The translations under genes were made by a program, and so were the position numbers. A stretch of 64,000 nucleotides of DNA from Parapedobacter lycopersici (GTDB lineage: Bacteria; Bacteroidota; Bacteroidia; Sphingobacteriales; Sphingobacteriaceae), in contig NZ_JAMSLW010000001.1 in assembly GCF_024643285.1 (NCBI RefSeq), positions 248,001 to 312,000 of the forward strand, written 5' to 3'. Positions 9,366-17,339 of the stretch are shown piece after piece. A model generated the notes under the pieces. It did no database searches. It had not been told where the DNA came from and saw only the letters and a program-made list of their open reading frames with translations. Positions within the stretch are counted from its first letter, which is position 1; the number at the start of each line of letters is the position of its first letter.

Positions 9366-10166
9366 ATGAATCATATTTATACTTCAACGGATTTCGACAG
9401 CCGTCGGGCAGCAGATTATACGTTACTGGTGCGGGTGGGACAGTCGGCGGATACGCTGGCGGTTGTTGACAGTCAGTCGCAGCTCAAATTCTTTGCGGTT
9501 GCTGGCCCGCAGCAACAGATAGAAGCGCTGGAGGGACTTTCATTCGGACAGGTAAGGATTGCAGCTACAGACCATAGCTATTCATTTGTTCCGGAGGCGG
9601 TGTACGACGACGCGTTACTGCCCGTATACGGGCGGTTCCTGGCAAATGACGGATTGACTGTCCCGGAAGTATCCCCTGTTGCGCCTTACGATATCAGGCT
9701 TATTTATCAGCTGAACAGGCTCGGACTGGAGCGGTATACCGCGGAATTCCAGGAAGTTACCGTTTATTCAAAAACACACGCTTACCTGTGCAGTATCAGC
9801 GGCCGCACCCAGGGAGAAGAACGGTTGCTTACCGTAGACATGACCGGCGATGCCAATGCGTGCATCGGCTTCTTTGCAGATGGAAAACTTCGTTATTGCA
9901 ATGACTTTGAAATCCATGAGCCTGCCGACCTGCATTATTACATGCTTGCCGTGCTGGAGCATCTGGAATTATCGGACGGGAAACTGCCGATGCTGCTGTC
10001 GGGTGATATCGTGGCCGGCGATCCTTATTATTCGTGCCTCGCCACCTATAGCGAAAGCATTATGTGGGCTGATCTGGAGGAACTGACCGGTATCGCAGTG
10101 TTACCGGATCTGCAGCAGGACCAACACCGGTTTCTTTCGCTTTTTGGATTGCTGCGATGCGTATAA
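9366..10166 (+). CDS. DUF3822 family protein
   Basis: Protein of 266 residues that fits the Bacteroidota-specific DUF3822 family; no biochemical role is established. It has no signal peptide or membrane helix. I recognise it mainly by context: in this phylum a DUF3822 gene usually sits directly before rsmD, and here the two overlap by 10 bp (10157-10166), which implies translational coupling. A link to ribosome maturation is inference only. Confidence 0.75.
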   Translation: MNHIYTSTDFDSRRAADYTLLVRVGQSADTLAVVDSQSQLKFFAVAGPQQQIEALEGLSFGQVRIAATDHSYSFVPEAVYDDALLPVYGRFLANDGLTVPEVSPVAPYDIRLIYQLNRLGLERYTAEFQEVTVYSKTHAYLCSISGRTQGEERLLTVDMTGDANACIGFFADGKLRYCNDFEIHEPADLHYYMLAVLEHLELSDGKLPMLLSGDIVAGDPYYSCLATYSESIMWADLEELTGIAVLPDLQQDQHRFLSLFGLLRCV

Positions 10167-10690
10167 TCGGCGGTACCCATGGCGGACTCCGGCTGCATCC
10201 ACCCACCAGCCTGCCTGTGCGGCCAACAACGGACCTGGCCAAGGAGGCGCTATTTAATATCTTACAGCATCAATTGGATTTTACGGACCTGCATGCATTG
10301 GATTTATTTGCCGGCACAGGTAACATTACTTTTGAGCTAGCCTCCCGCGGTGCCATGGATGTGACGGCTGTGGATATTCATTTCAAATGTGTCCAGTACA
10401 TTGCCGCAACGGCAAAGAAGATTCAACTTCCGGGAATAAGGGCAATAAAGGCCGATGTGTTGCGGTTTCTTGTAAAATGCGAAGATACGTTCGACTTTAT
10501 TTTTATTGACCCGCCCTATGACCTGCCACAGCTTCCGCAGCTTCCGCAGCTCGTCCTTGAACGGAACCTCTTGCGTGAACAAGGACTTTTAATATTGGAA
10601 CATCCTTCCACCCGCCAGATTCCGGCGCATCCGGCATTATCCGATACCCGTAAATACGGCTATTCATCGTTTTCGTTCTATAAAAAGTAA
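10157..10690 (+). CDS. rsmD: 16S rRNA (guanine(966)-N(2))-methyltransferase RsmD
   Basis: Methylates N2 of G966 in 16S rRNA during 30S assembly. The 177-residue protein begins with the family-typical MRIIGGTHGG and carries RPTTDLAKEALFNIL, then the SAM motif LDLFAGTGNITFE at about residues 48-60 and the catalytic DPPY at 118-121. Directly after DPPY there is an in-frame 9-bp triplication (10526-10552) encoding PQL three times, which is unusual in a conserved loop. It overlaps the preceding gene, and the usual next gene (coaD) is displaced by about 4.8 kb. Confidence 0.93.
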   Translation: MRIIGGTHGGLRLHPPTSLPVRPTTDLAKEALFNILQHQLDFTDLHALDLFAGTGNITFELASRGAMDVTAVDIHFKCVQYIAATAKKIQLPGIRAIKADVLRFLVKCEDTFDFIFIDPPYDLPQLPQLPQLVLERNLLREQGLLILEHPSTRQIPAHPALSDTRKYGYSSFSFYKK

Positions 10691-10762
10691 GGACAACGCT
10701 TACCCTTATTTTCTTTTTTTGGGAAGCACTCCTTTATCAGCGAAATAAACAAAATCAAGATA

Positions 10763-11887
10763 ATGGAAATTGCAATTATAGGGGGAGGAATCGGTGGGTT
10801 GACAACAGCTTTGGGATTAAAACAATGCGGAAAAGCGGTGACAGTTTATGAGGGTGCCCCCGAAATTAAACCTGTTGGTGCAGGCATTATCATGGCAAAT
10901 AATGCGATGCAAGTATTTGAAAAGCTTGGTATTCGTAATAGGGTTGAAAATGCCGGATGTAAGATTTCCCGCATTAAAATCACCGACGTCCGGCTCAATA
11001 CACTTTCCGAAACAGAACTTACCCCGTTTGAAAACAAATACGGTGTTTACAATGTTGCCATTCACCGCGCGGATCTGCAAAAAATATTGGCAAGCGAAAT
11101 CGGTTTTGAGCATATAAAACTATCAAAAAGACTGGTCAGGATTGAGCAGGAAAATGATTTCAAACTAATTTTTGAGGATGGAACAAGCGCAAATACTGAC
11201 GTTATCATAGGTGCTGATGGCATAAAATCAGTGGTAAGAAATGAATTGTTTAAAACAGGGAAAATAAGGGATACCAAACAAAGATGCTGGCGTGGAGTAA
11301 GCGAATTAGACCCCACTTCAAGATTCGACCACGAAGCTTTCGAATCCTGGGGCAAAGGCAAGCGTTTTGGGTTTACAAAGATTGCTGAAAATAGCATCTA
11401 TTGGTATGCTGTGATTAACGAATCCCTAATGAATGAGCACGCAGACATCATCGGACTGTTCAGTGAATTTCATCCCGAAATAATCAACATGATTGCGGGA
11501 ACACCTAAAAACAACGTGATATTCAGCGACATCATTGACTTAGCACCCATCCATCAATGGCAGCATGGAAAAGTTTGCTTAGTGGGCGATGCTGCGCATG
11601 CCACAACACCCAATATGGGACAGGGTGCCTGTCAGGCCATAGAGGATGCGTATATCATTGGGAAACTATTTGGACAGGAAAAATCCCCTCAGGAAGTATT
11701 TACGCAATATGAAGCATTAAGAAAGAAAAAAGCACACTTTATCGTAAACACAAGTTGGAGGCTTGGAAAAGTCGCACATTACCAAAATAGCGTTGCTGTT
11801 TGGTTTAGAAATACATTGATGAGAGCCATTCCGCAATCAGTTAGCAAAAAACAGCTGAATAAAGTTTTTGATATTGATTACACATAG
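10763..11887 (+). CDS. FAD-dependent monooxygenase (group A, PHBH fold)
   Basis: Flavoprotein monooxygenase of 374 residues. The FAD-binding GGGIGGLTTALGL is at residues 7-19, the DG motif is GADGIKSVVR, and the GD motif near residue 275 reads GDAAHATTPNMGQGACQA. These three are the diagnostic elements of single-component flavin hydroxylases that use NAD(P)H and O2. The substrate is unknown; similarity to TetX is only at fold level. The gene is clearly more AT-rich than rsmD and coaD and is the first gene of an accessory insert. It may be controlled by the Crp-like gene that follows. Confidence 0.88.
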   Translation: MEIAIIGGGIGGLTTALGLKQCGKAVTVYEGAPEIKPVGAGIIMANNAMQVFEKLGIRNRVENAGCKISRIKITDVRLNTLSETELTPFENKYGVYNVAIHRADLQKILASEIGFEHIKLSKRLVRIEQENDFKLIFEDGTSANTDVIIGADGIKSVVRNELFKTGKIRDTKQRCWRGVSELDPTSRFDHEAFESWGKGKRFGFTKIAENSIYWYAVINESLMNEHADIIGLFSEFHPEIINMIAGTPKNNVIFSDIIDLAPIHQWQHGKVCLVGDAAHATTPNMGQGACQAIEDAYIIGKLFGQEKSPQEVFTQYEALRKKKAHFIVNTSWRLGKVAHYQNSVAVWFRNTLMRAIPQSVSKKQLNKVFDIDYT

Positions 11888-11960
11888 ACTAAGCGCTCGC
11901 AAGCACCGGCAATAAATAGCGTTCCTATTTTATGAAATTTGAAAATATACTTCAATATAA

Positions 11961-12560
11961 GTGGAAGAAAGCAAAAAATATTTAGCCGAGTTTAAGGAAA
12001 CGGTGATGAAATATTATCCCCTAAGCGAAGCGGCATTTTCGATGTTTACGCATATCGTCCAGTTTAAAACATTAAAAAAAGATGAGATACTGCTTCAGAT
12101 TGGGGAAGTGTCCAGGCGCCTGTACTTTGTTAGCAAAGGTGCAATAATAGCCTTTTACGTAGATGATGAAGGGAATACATACAATAAAAATATCTTCTTG
12201 GAACGGCAGTTCGCCGGCTCAACTGTTTCCGCACTTTTAAATATACCCTCCGAGTTCACACTGCAGGCAATCGAAGAAACTGTGCTCATCAGTATTGATT
12301 ATCGCCTTTACAGGGAACTTATTGATAGCAATAATGAGTTTAAGCATTTTTACATCGCCTATCTTGAAAAGAATTGGATAATAGATAAAGAACAACGGGA
12401 AATATCGCTGGTCATGGAAAATGCAACGACAAGATACCTAAAACTTTTATCTGCCTATCCTCATATTGACAAAAGAATCCCACTCCAGCATATAGCGTCT
12501 CATTTAGGTATTTCTCCTACGCAGCTGAGCAGAATCCGAAAAGAGTTAAAGGAAAAATAA
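11961..12560 (+). CDS. Crp/Fnr family transcriptional regulator
   Basis: Regulator of 199 residues with an N-terminal cyclic-nucleotide-binding-like beta barrel (about residues 25-125, including LRLYFVSKGA-like strands) and a C-terminal winged helix, seen as HIASHLGISPTQLSRIRKEL at the very end. Bacteroidota carry many such small Crp-like proteins, and the ligand is usually unknown. The frame starts at a GTG; the first ATG in frame is 17 codons later (MKYYPLSEAAF), so the start is uncertain. AT-rich like its neighbours. Confidence 0.85.
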   Translation: MEESKKYLAEFKETVMKYYPLSEAAFSMFTHIVQFKTLKKDEILLQIGEVSRRLYFVSKGAIIAFYVDDEGNTYNKNIFLERQFAGSTVSALLNIPSEFTLQAIEETVLISIDYRLYRELIDSNNEFKHFYIAYLEKNWIIDKEQREISLVMENATTRYLKLLSAYPHIDKRIPLQHIASHLGISPTQLSRIRKELKEK

Positions 12561-12602
12561 CGGCACTCAACATATGTAAAGTGGGTAACCAATTCCTTAA
12601 AA

Positions 12603-12610
12603 TAACTTTG
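12603..12610 (+). promoter_or_regulatory. -7 box 4 nt before the YdcZ-like start codon
   Basis: TAACTTTG matches TAnnTTTG exactly and is followed by only CCTT before the ATG at 12615. Transcription would begin at or next to the start codon, giving a leaderless message. No convincing TTG is seen at -33. Confidence 0.45.
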
Positions 12611-12614
12611 CCTT

Positions 12615-13067
12615 ATGAAACTACAAATATTACAGGCAATCGCATTTTTAGGAGGGGTTTGCTTAGCAATACAGGCTGGCTTCAATGCCCAATTAGGTAC
12701 TATTCTTAAAAAATCAATCCTTGCTTCCATTTCAACAGCTATTGCAAGTGCACTTTTCGGCCTACTGTTTTTATTGTTGTTTTTTGCAAAGGATATACCC
12801 GGTAGTCAGGTAATCAGGCAGGTGCCTTGGTACTTGTGGCTTGTCGGCGGATTGTTTAGCGTGGTTGGGATTACGGCTTATTATTTTACGATCCCCAGAC
12901 TGGGAATTGCTAAAATGATTTCATTGGGATTATGCGGACAGCTTATATTCTCCATGATAGCGGGGCATTTTGGCTGGTTAAACTTACCAGCTAATCCAAT
13001 AACACTAAAAAAAATCATTGGTGTGGTAACGATGGCTGCTGGAATAATCCTCATTAACTCAAAATAG
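12615..13067 (+). CDS. DMT-superfamily YdcZ (DUF606) membrane protein
   Basis: Protein of 150 residues with five hydrophobic helices and almost no soluble part. The first helix contains GGVCLAIQAGFNAQLG and the third GGLFSVVGITAYYFTIPRLG, the pattern of the DUF606/YdcZ half-size drug/metabolite transporters. Such proteins may form dimers; their substrates are unknown. The next gene (acetyltransferase) begins 7 bp after its stop, so the two are probably co-transcribed. Confidence 0.85.
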   Translation: MKLQILQAIAFLGGVCLAIQAGFNAQLGTILKKSILASISTAIASALFGLLFLLLFFAKDIPGSQVIRQVPWYLWLVGGLFSVVGITAYYFTIPRLGIAKMISLGLCGQLIFSMIAGHFGWLNLPANPITLKKIIGVVTMAAGIILINSK

Positions 13068-13074
13068 AAAAGCA

Positions 13075-13830
13075 ATGGAAGATACGCAACAGAAAAATAT
13101 CGACAACTTAGTTTCAATCTGGCAACTTGTTGCTGAAAGTTTCAACCAGTCAAGCCACACTGACAACGCCGTTAATCATTGTGAAATCAAATCATCTGAC
13201 TGGCCAAATCGCATCTGGTTCTCGACACGTATAACAGGTAAAATGGTCAAAGCAGCCGCTGAAATCGTTCAACATGCTTCCATTCCCCTTACCGTGAGCC
13301 ATTGGAGTCCATTTGAAGACAGCGCAAAGCCGCTGTTTGAACAAGCTGGTTTCACGGAAAAATCCAGCCAGATTGGAATGTTCCTTACGAATCCACAAAA
13401 GGTAAACCACTCCAATCGCATAACATTGGAGAAAATAACAACCGAAGCACAGGCAAACCGTTGGGAAGAAGTATATCCCGCTGGTTTCGGATATAAAATA
13501 GCTGCCGAGATCCTGAATAGAACCAACCGGCTGATCTCCTATTATTTAGTTTACCATAATGAAAACGTCATTGGTACGGTTTTCACCCATCGGACCGGAA
13601 ATACACTCGGAATACACGGATTAGGTATCTCGCCGGCGTATAGAAACCAGGGTTTTGCTGAGGAAGTGATGGCCAGGCTCATCAACCGCGCAGTTGACGA
13701 AGGGATCGATTTAATAGTGCTGCAATCATCCGCTATGGGCCGAAACATTTACCTGAAAATGGGCTTTTCGGAAGATTTCCTAATGACAAATTACCGTTTA
13801 GTAAAACGCGGAAAGGCACTGGACGCTTAA
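13075..13830 (+). CDS. GNAT family N-acetyltransferase
   Basis: Protein of 251 residues. The C-terminal half is a GNAT domain: the acetyl-CoA pyrophosphate loop is seen in ISPAYRNQGFAEEVM (R-x-Q-G-x-A) and the closing strand in NIYLKMGFSEDF. The N-terminal 110 residues are less conserved and may be a degenerate second GNAT-like domain. The acceptor is unknown. It lies 7 bp behind the YdcZ-like gene in the accessory insert. Confidence 0.85.
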   Translation: MEDTQQKNIDNLVSIWQLVAESFNQSSHTDNAVNHCEIKSSDWPNRIWFSTRITGKMVKAAAEIVQHASIPLTVSHWSPFEDSAKPLFEQAGFTEKSSQIGMFLTNPQKVNHSNRITLEKITTEAQANRWEEVYPAGFGYKIAAEILNRTNRLISYYLVYHNENVIGTVFTHRTGNTLGIHGLGISPAYRNQGFAEEVMARLINRAVDEGIDLIVLQSSAMGRNIYLKMGFSEDFLMTNYRLVKRGKALDA

Positions 13831-13932
13831 AAATGCCAAATGGAGTCACCTTGCTATTTCACCATTGATAGCAGACGCTCCATGTTTCGGCCATTTTAGT
13901 TTTCGTGTAGGGGGTGGAAAGTTTGAAATTAC

Positions 13933-14370
13933 TTAATCCAATGGGGTTCTACTGGTTATTGTAATCCTGTTCCAGCCGTTAATCGCTACGATAGCCATCA
14001 TGACGGAAGCAATTTCTTTCGATGTGAAATGTGCACTGGCAGCGTCGTACACTTCATCCGAAACCGGACCGTTCGCAATCAGGGTCATGGCTTCTGTCAG
14101 CGCCAGCACTGCTTTCTCTTTTTCGGTAAACAGGTCTGTTTCCCGCCAGGCATTCAACAGAAAAATGCGTTGTGCTGTTTCTCCAGCCTTTATCGCGTCC
14201 CGAGCATGCATATTGATACAGTAAGCACATCCATTAATCTGGGAAGCCCGGATTTTAATGAGTTCAAACAGTTTTTTATCCAGCCCGCTTTCGGCAAGGT
14301 ATTTTTCAATGCCCAGCATTGCCTGGAATGCTGCTGGATCTATTTCTGGTAAATTTAGACGTTGGGCCAT
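13933..14370 (-). CDS. Carboxymuconolactone decarboxylase / AhpD-like protein
   Basis: All-helical protein of 145 residues of the AhpD-like superfamily. The redox centre is plain: GCAYCINMHARDA gives the C-x-x-C pair followed by the conserved histidine three residues on. This is the peroxidatic thiol pattern of alkylhydroperoxidase-like members rather than true gamma-carboxymuconolactone decarboxylases. Single-gene unit convergent with the acetyltransferase gene. It probably acts in peroxide or thiol redox defence in the cytoplasm. Confidence 0.88.
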   Translation of the reverse strand: MAQRLNLPEIDPAAFQAMLGIEKYLAESGLDKKLFELIKIRASQINGCAYCINMHARDAIKAGETAQRIFLLNAWRETDLFTEKEKAVLALTEAMTLIANGPVSDEVYDAASAHFTSKEIASVMMAIVAINGWNRITITSRTPLD

Positions 14371-14400
14371 TATTTTAATTGATTTTATTGATGAAATTTA

Positions 14401-14565
14401 ATGGTATCTAGTCTGGCAAAAGTACAGAATAAACTGATTTCGGGAAAGCAAAGCGTTCAGGCCAAGATCACCAAAATTTACAAGCAGCTCCGAAAAGATG
14501 CCATCCAAAATGAGTTCAGAGGCTGCCACTTTCATAACTTAATGTCCAAAGTCTCCAGTCCGTAG
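14401..14565 (+). pseudogene. Possible remnant of a regulator gene (TetR-like C-terminal piece)
   Basis: A 54-codon frame starts at ATG 14401 and ends in TAG one base into the following hydrolase frame. Its residues NEFRGCHFHNLMSKV resemble the FRGC(x)F(x)N segment seen in the ligand-binding half of many TetR regulators, but there is no DNA-binding domain. The match is short and made by eye, so this is a weak call. It is relevant because it directly abuts a truncated hydrolase. Confidence 0.3.
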
Positions 14566-15194
14566 TGATGGAAAAGTTTGTTGATGCATTAGGTATTAAA
14601 AAAGCAAGCTTCCTGATGCACGACTATGGCGGTCCCGTTGGCTTTAGAATGATTAGCAGACGACCGGAGTTACTGGATGCCATGATGATAATGAATGCCA
14701 ATGCGTATCAGGAAGGACTCACTGCAAGCTCGCAGCCACTTTTTGATTATTGGAAAAATCCCTCCGGGCAGAATGAAGCGATTTTAGCCCAGCTATTAAC
14801 GGTTGAAGGCACCAAGTTTCAGTATTACGATGGCGTGTCGGATCAAGCAGTTATTAATCCTGCTGCCGTTTATACTGACCAGTTTTTTTTGGACAGGAAA
14901 GGCAATAAGGAAATCCAGTTAACGCTTTTATACGATTACCAGAATAATGTATCGTTATATCCGGAGTGGCAGGAATTATTCAGCAAATTGCAACCTGCTA
15001 CGCTGGTTGTTTGGGGAGAAAACGATAAATTCTTTTCTAAAGCGGGTGCCCTGAAATATGGTGTGGACTTAACTCATATTGAATACGCTTTTTACCCGAC
15101 CGGACATTTCCCGTTAGCGGAATTTCATCAGCAGATTGCAGAAAAGGTTGATGTGTTTTTGCGCCATAATCTGCGCTGGTACAACGGGCAGTAG
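14541..15194 (+). pseudogene. Alpha/beta hydrolase, N-terminal part missing
   Basis: About 210 codons of an alpha/beta hydrolase of the haloalkane dehalogenase/epoxide hydrolase group. The frame contains the nucleophile elbow HDYGGPVGF, the late acid region VVWGENDKFF, and a C-terminal catalytic histidine in YPTGHFPLAEF. A complete protein would carry about 85 more residues with the oxyanion HG motif. That part is absent, and homologous-looking sequence (LNVQSLQSVVMEKFVDALGI) begins abruptly near 14541, upstream of the formal GTG/ATG starts at 14565/14568. The gene is probably inactive. Confidence 0.6.
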
Positions 15195-15307
15195 ATTTAA
15201 ATTCAGGCGCAGCATCGTAACGGATATAGGCGGAATGGCCAATTCCCAATGTGGCCATTTTCTTTCCGGGATTTTTTACGGAGGGCGGATAAAAAAGGGA
15301 AGTACAG

Positions 15308-15336
15308 TTGTGCTTTATCCTTATTTTCTATATTTG
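15308..15336 (+). promoter_or_regulatory. Candidate promoter upstream of coaD
   Basis: TTG (15308-15310), 18 nt, then TATATTTG (15329-15336) matches the Bacteroidota promoter fully. It would leave a leader of about 140 nt before coaD. The rest of the 288-bp gap after the hydrolase remnant shows no gene. Confidence 0.5.
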
Positions 15337-15482
15337 CATGAATGAGTTACAAGGTAACCAAATGAAAGCGAGTGCAGTTGGCGCCATTAATAAATCGTTG
15401 TCGATAACGTGCTAAACGCCTGTAAGCTGCCTTGTATAAACAATTTTTGGCCGTTGATCTTTTTATACAAAAAAGGGGTGTT

Positions 15483-15953
15483 ATGAAAATCGCAGTATTC
15501 CCCGGATCGTTTGATCCGATTACCAATGCACACGTGGATATTGTCGAACGGGGCCAGCGACTCTTCGATAAAATATATGTGGCGGTCGGTGTCAACCAGA
15601 CAAAAAAAGGACACTTTTCGACTGCGGAACGGCTGGCGATCATTGAAGAAGTGTTTCACGGCAACAACCGGGTGGAGACCATGCAGTTCAATGGACTCAC
15701 CGTTGATTTATGCCGCCAGGTAAATGCCGGATACATCCTGCGCGGCATGCGGAATACACTTGACTTTGAATATGAGCAGGCCATTGCCGGTAATAATGGC
15801 ATGCTGGCACCTGATATCGAAACGGTATTTCTGATCAGCCGCAGCGGATTGTCCCATATCTCGTCGACCATTATCCGTGAAATCATGGCCAACAACGGGG
15901 ATATCAGCCAGCTGGTTCCGCTGGCCGTGCAGCAGGCCTATCAGCGCCGGTAA
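15483..15953 (+). CDS. coaD: Pantetheine-phosphate adenylyltransferase
   Basis: Fourth step of coenzyme A synthesis: ATP + 4'-phosphopantetheine gives dephospho-CoA + PPi. The ATG at 15483 gives MKIAVFPGSFDPITNAHVDI, with the nucleotidyltransferase TxGH-type motif in its TNAHxD form. Further on come RGMRNTLDFEYE and the ISSTIIRE motif near the C-terminus. The 156-residue length is normal. The open frame extends 17 codons upstream, but the family never starts there. Confidence 0.95.
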   Translation: MKIAVFPGSFDPITNAHVDIVERGQRLFDKIYVAVGVNQTKKGHFSTAERLAIIEEVFHGNNRVETMQFNGLTVDLCRQVNAGYILRGMRNTLDFEYEQAIAGNNGMLAPDIETVFLISRSGLSHISSTIIREIMANNGDISQLVPLAVQQAYQRR

Positions 15954-16000
15954 CCCGCTGCTGTGTCGTTTGTACGGCTACTGAACTTAACGTACGATAC

Positions 16001-16606
16001 TTATAGCCTGTCCAGTATATCCGCAATCAGCGGATATGTGTTTTTCCGTATTTTGTTGAATTTATCCTTGGCAAGCCAGATGGCTTCGGTAATGTCTTCT
16101 TCAAGCTGCGGTTTTAGCCTGGGCACTTTGTTGACGCCCATTTCATACCAGTTTGTCTTCTTGAGTACCGGTACTCCTTTTATCGGATATACGTGATATG
16201 TGGTGGTAACTTTCGGACCCAGGTAATCCACTTTGATGCCGCATTCTTCCTGTACCTCCCGGATAGCGGCTTCCTTCATCTGTTCGCCTTCATCCACCTT
16301 GCCCTTCGGCAGGTCCCACTTTCCCAGACGATGGATAAAGAGATAGTCGCCGTCGCCATTTTTTACTACGCCACCGGCAGCCCTGATTTCCTTTATTTTT
16401 TTTAACATACTGCTGAAAATGGCCTTTGGATCGTTTACCGGCACGAAATATGTTATTGGTAGGGCAGCGTCCTTAGATTGCCTGACGAGTTTTTTCAGAT
16501 CAATATCTTGATGGTCAATTGATTGAATATCGGGTAGATTTTCAGGCATAAAATCTGCAATAATAAGAGCAGATTGGTTCATATAAATTTTATAGATTTG
16601 CGCCAT
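16001..16606 (-). CDS. Nudix hydrolase
   Basis: Protein of 201 residues. The Nudix box GKVDEGEQMKEAAIREVQEECGI (shown in part) has the canonical G-x5-E-x7-RE-x2-EE-x-G pattern, which hydrolyses nucleoside diphosphates linked to another group. The exact substrate is unknown. I chose the ATG at 16606 (MAQIYKIYMNQ) because relatives in this phylum begin with a similar YKI(F/Y)xN strand. That ATG interlocks with the pyrE ATG on the other strand (shared CATG at 16604-16607). An ATG at 16615 is also open. Confidence 0.9.
   Translation of the reverse strand: MAQIYKIYMNQSALIIADFMPENLPDIQSIDHQDIDLKKLVRQSKDAALPITYFVPVNDPKAIFSSMLKKIKEIRAAGGVVKNGDGDYLFIHRLGKWDLPKGKVDEGEQMKEAAIREVQEECGIKVDYLGPKVTTTYHVYPIKGVPVLKKTNWYEMGVNKVPRLKPQLEEDITEAIWLAKDKFNKIRKNTYPLIADILDRL
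16574..16600 (+). promoter_or_regulatory. Promoter of pyrE, 4 nt before the start codon
   Basis: TTG (16574-16576), a 16-nt spacer and TAGATTTG (16593-16600) lie inside the first codons of the divergent Nudix gene. Only CGCC separates the -7 box from the pyrE ATG at 16605, so the transcript should be leaderless or start translation at ATG 16614. Confidence 0.55.
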
Positions 16607-17258
16607 GAATAACATGAATGAGGTTGAACAAAAAGTTGCTGAATCATTATTGCAAATAAAAGCAATTAAATTACAACCTAAAAGCCCTTTTACCTGGGCT
16701 TCGGGTTGGAAGTCGCCTATTTACTGTGACAACCGGGTGGCGCTGTCCCATCCCCCCATCCGTACGTACATCCGTCAGAAGCTGTCTGAGCTTATCCAGG
16801 AGGAGTTTGGTTCTGTGGACATGGTTTCCGGCGTAGCCACTGCCGGTATCCCGCAGGGAGTGCTGGTAGCCCAGGATCTGGGACTGCCGTTTACGTACGT
16901 GCGAAGCAGTGCAAAAGATCATGGCCGCGAAAACCTCATTGAGGGCGAAGTAATTGAAGGCCAGCGGGTCGTGGTTATTGAAGACCTGGTTTCTACCGGT
17001 AAGAGCAGCCTGAAGGCCGTACAGGCGCTGCGCGATGCCGGTTGCAACGTGGTGGGTCTGGTATCGATATTTACGTATGGTTTCCCCGAGGCCGAAGCCA
17101 ACTTTACGGCTGCCAAGTGCCGGAACATCAGCCTATGCAACTACAATGCCCTGATTGATGTCGCCGCGGAACGCAACTACATTCTTTCAGAAGATATTGA
17201 GGTGCTGAAACGGTGGCGGGAGAATCCTTCGAATTGGTCGCCCGACCAATCAGCATAA
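16605..17258 (+). CDS. pyrE: Orotate phosphoribosyltransferase
   Basis: Converts orotate and PRPP to orotidine 5'-phosphate in pyrimidine synthesis. The 217-residue protein holds WASGWKSPIYCDNR near residues 31-44, the flexible loop RSSAKDHGREN at 100-110 and the PRPP-binding VVVIEDLVSTGKS at 122-134. Codon 4 is a second ATG (16614). It keeps its usual place after coaD and the Nudix gene. A rho-independent terminator follows 3 bp after the stop. Confidence 0.96.
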   Translation: MNNMNEVEQKVAESLLQIKAIKLQPKSPFTWASGWKSPIYCDNRVALSHPPIRTYIRQKLSELIQEEFGSVDMVSGVATAGIPQGVLVAQDLGLPFTYVRSSAKDHGRENLIEGEVIEGQRVVVIEDLVSTGKSSLKAVQALRDAGCNVVGLVSIFTYGFPEAEANFTAAKCRNISLCNYNALIDVAAERNYILSEDIEVLKRWRENPSNWSPDQSA

Positions 17259-17260
17259 AC

Positions 17261-17297
17261 AAAAAGCCGCAACTGTATAAAGCTGCGGCTTTTTTTA
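17261..17297 (+). terminator. Rho-independent terminator after pyrE
   Basis: The stem AAAAAGCCGCA (17261-17271) pairs with TGCGGCTTTTT (17284-17294) and runs into further T residues to 17297. Confidence 0.85.
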
Positions 17298-17339
17298 TGA
17301 AGTTGATAGCGCCATGTCTTAAGTTATGCCTGCTGCAGG

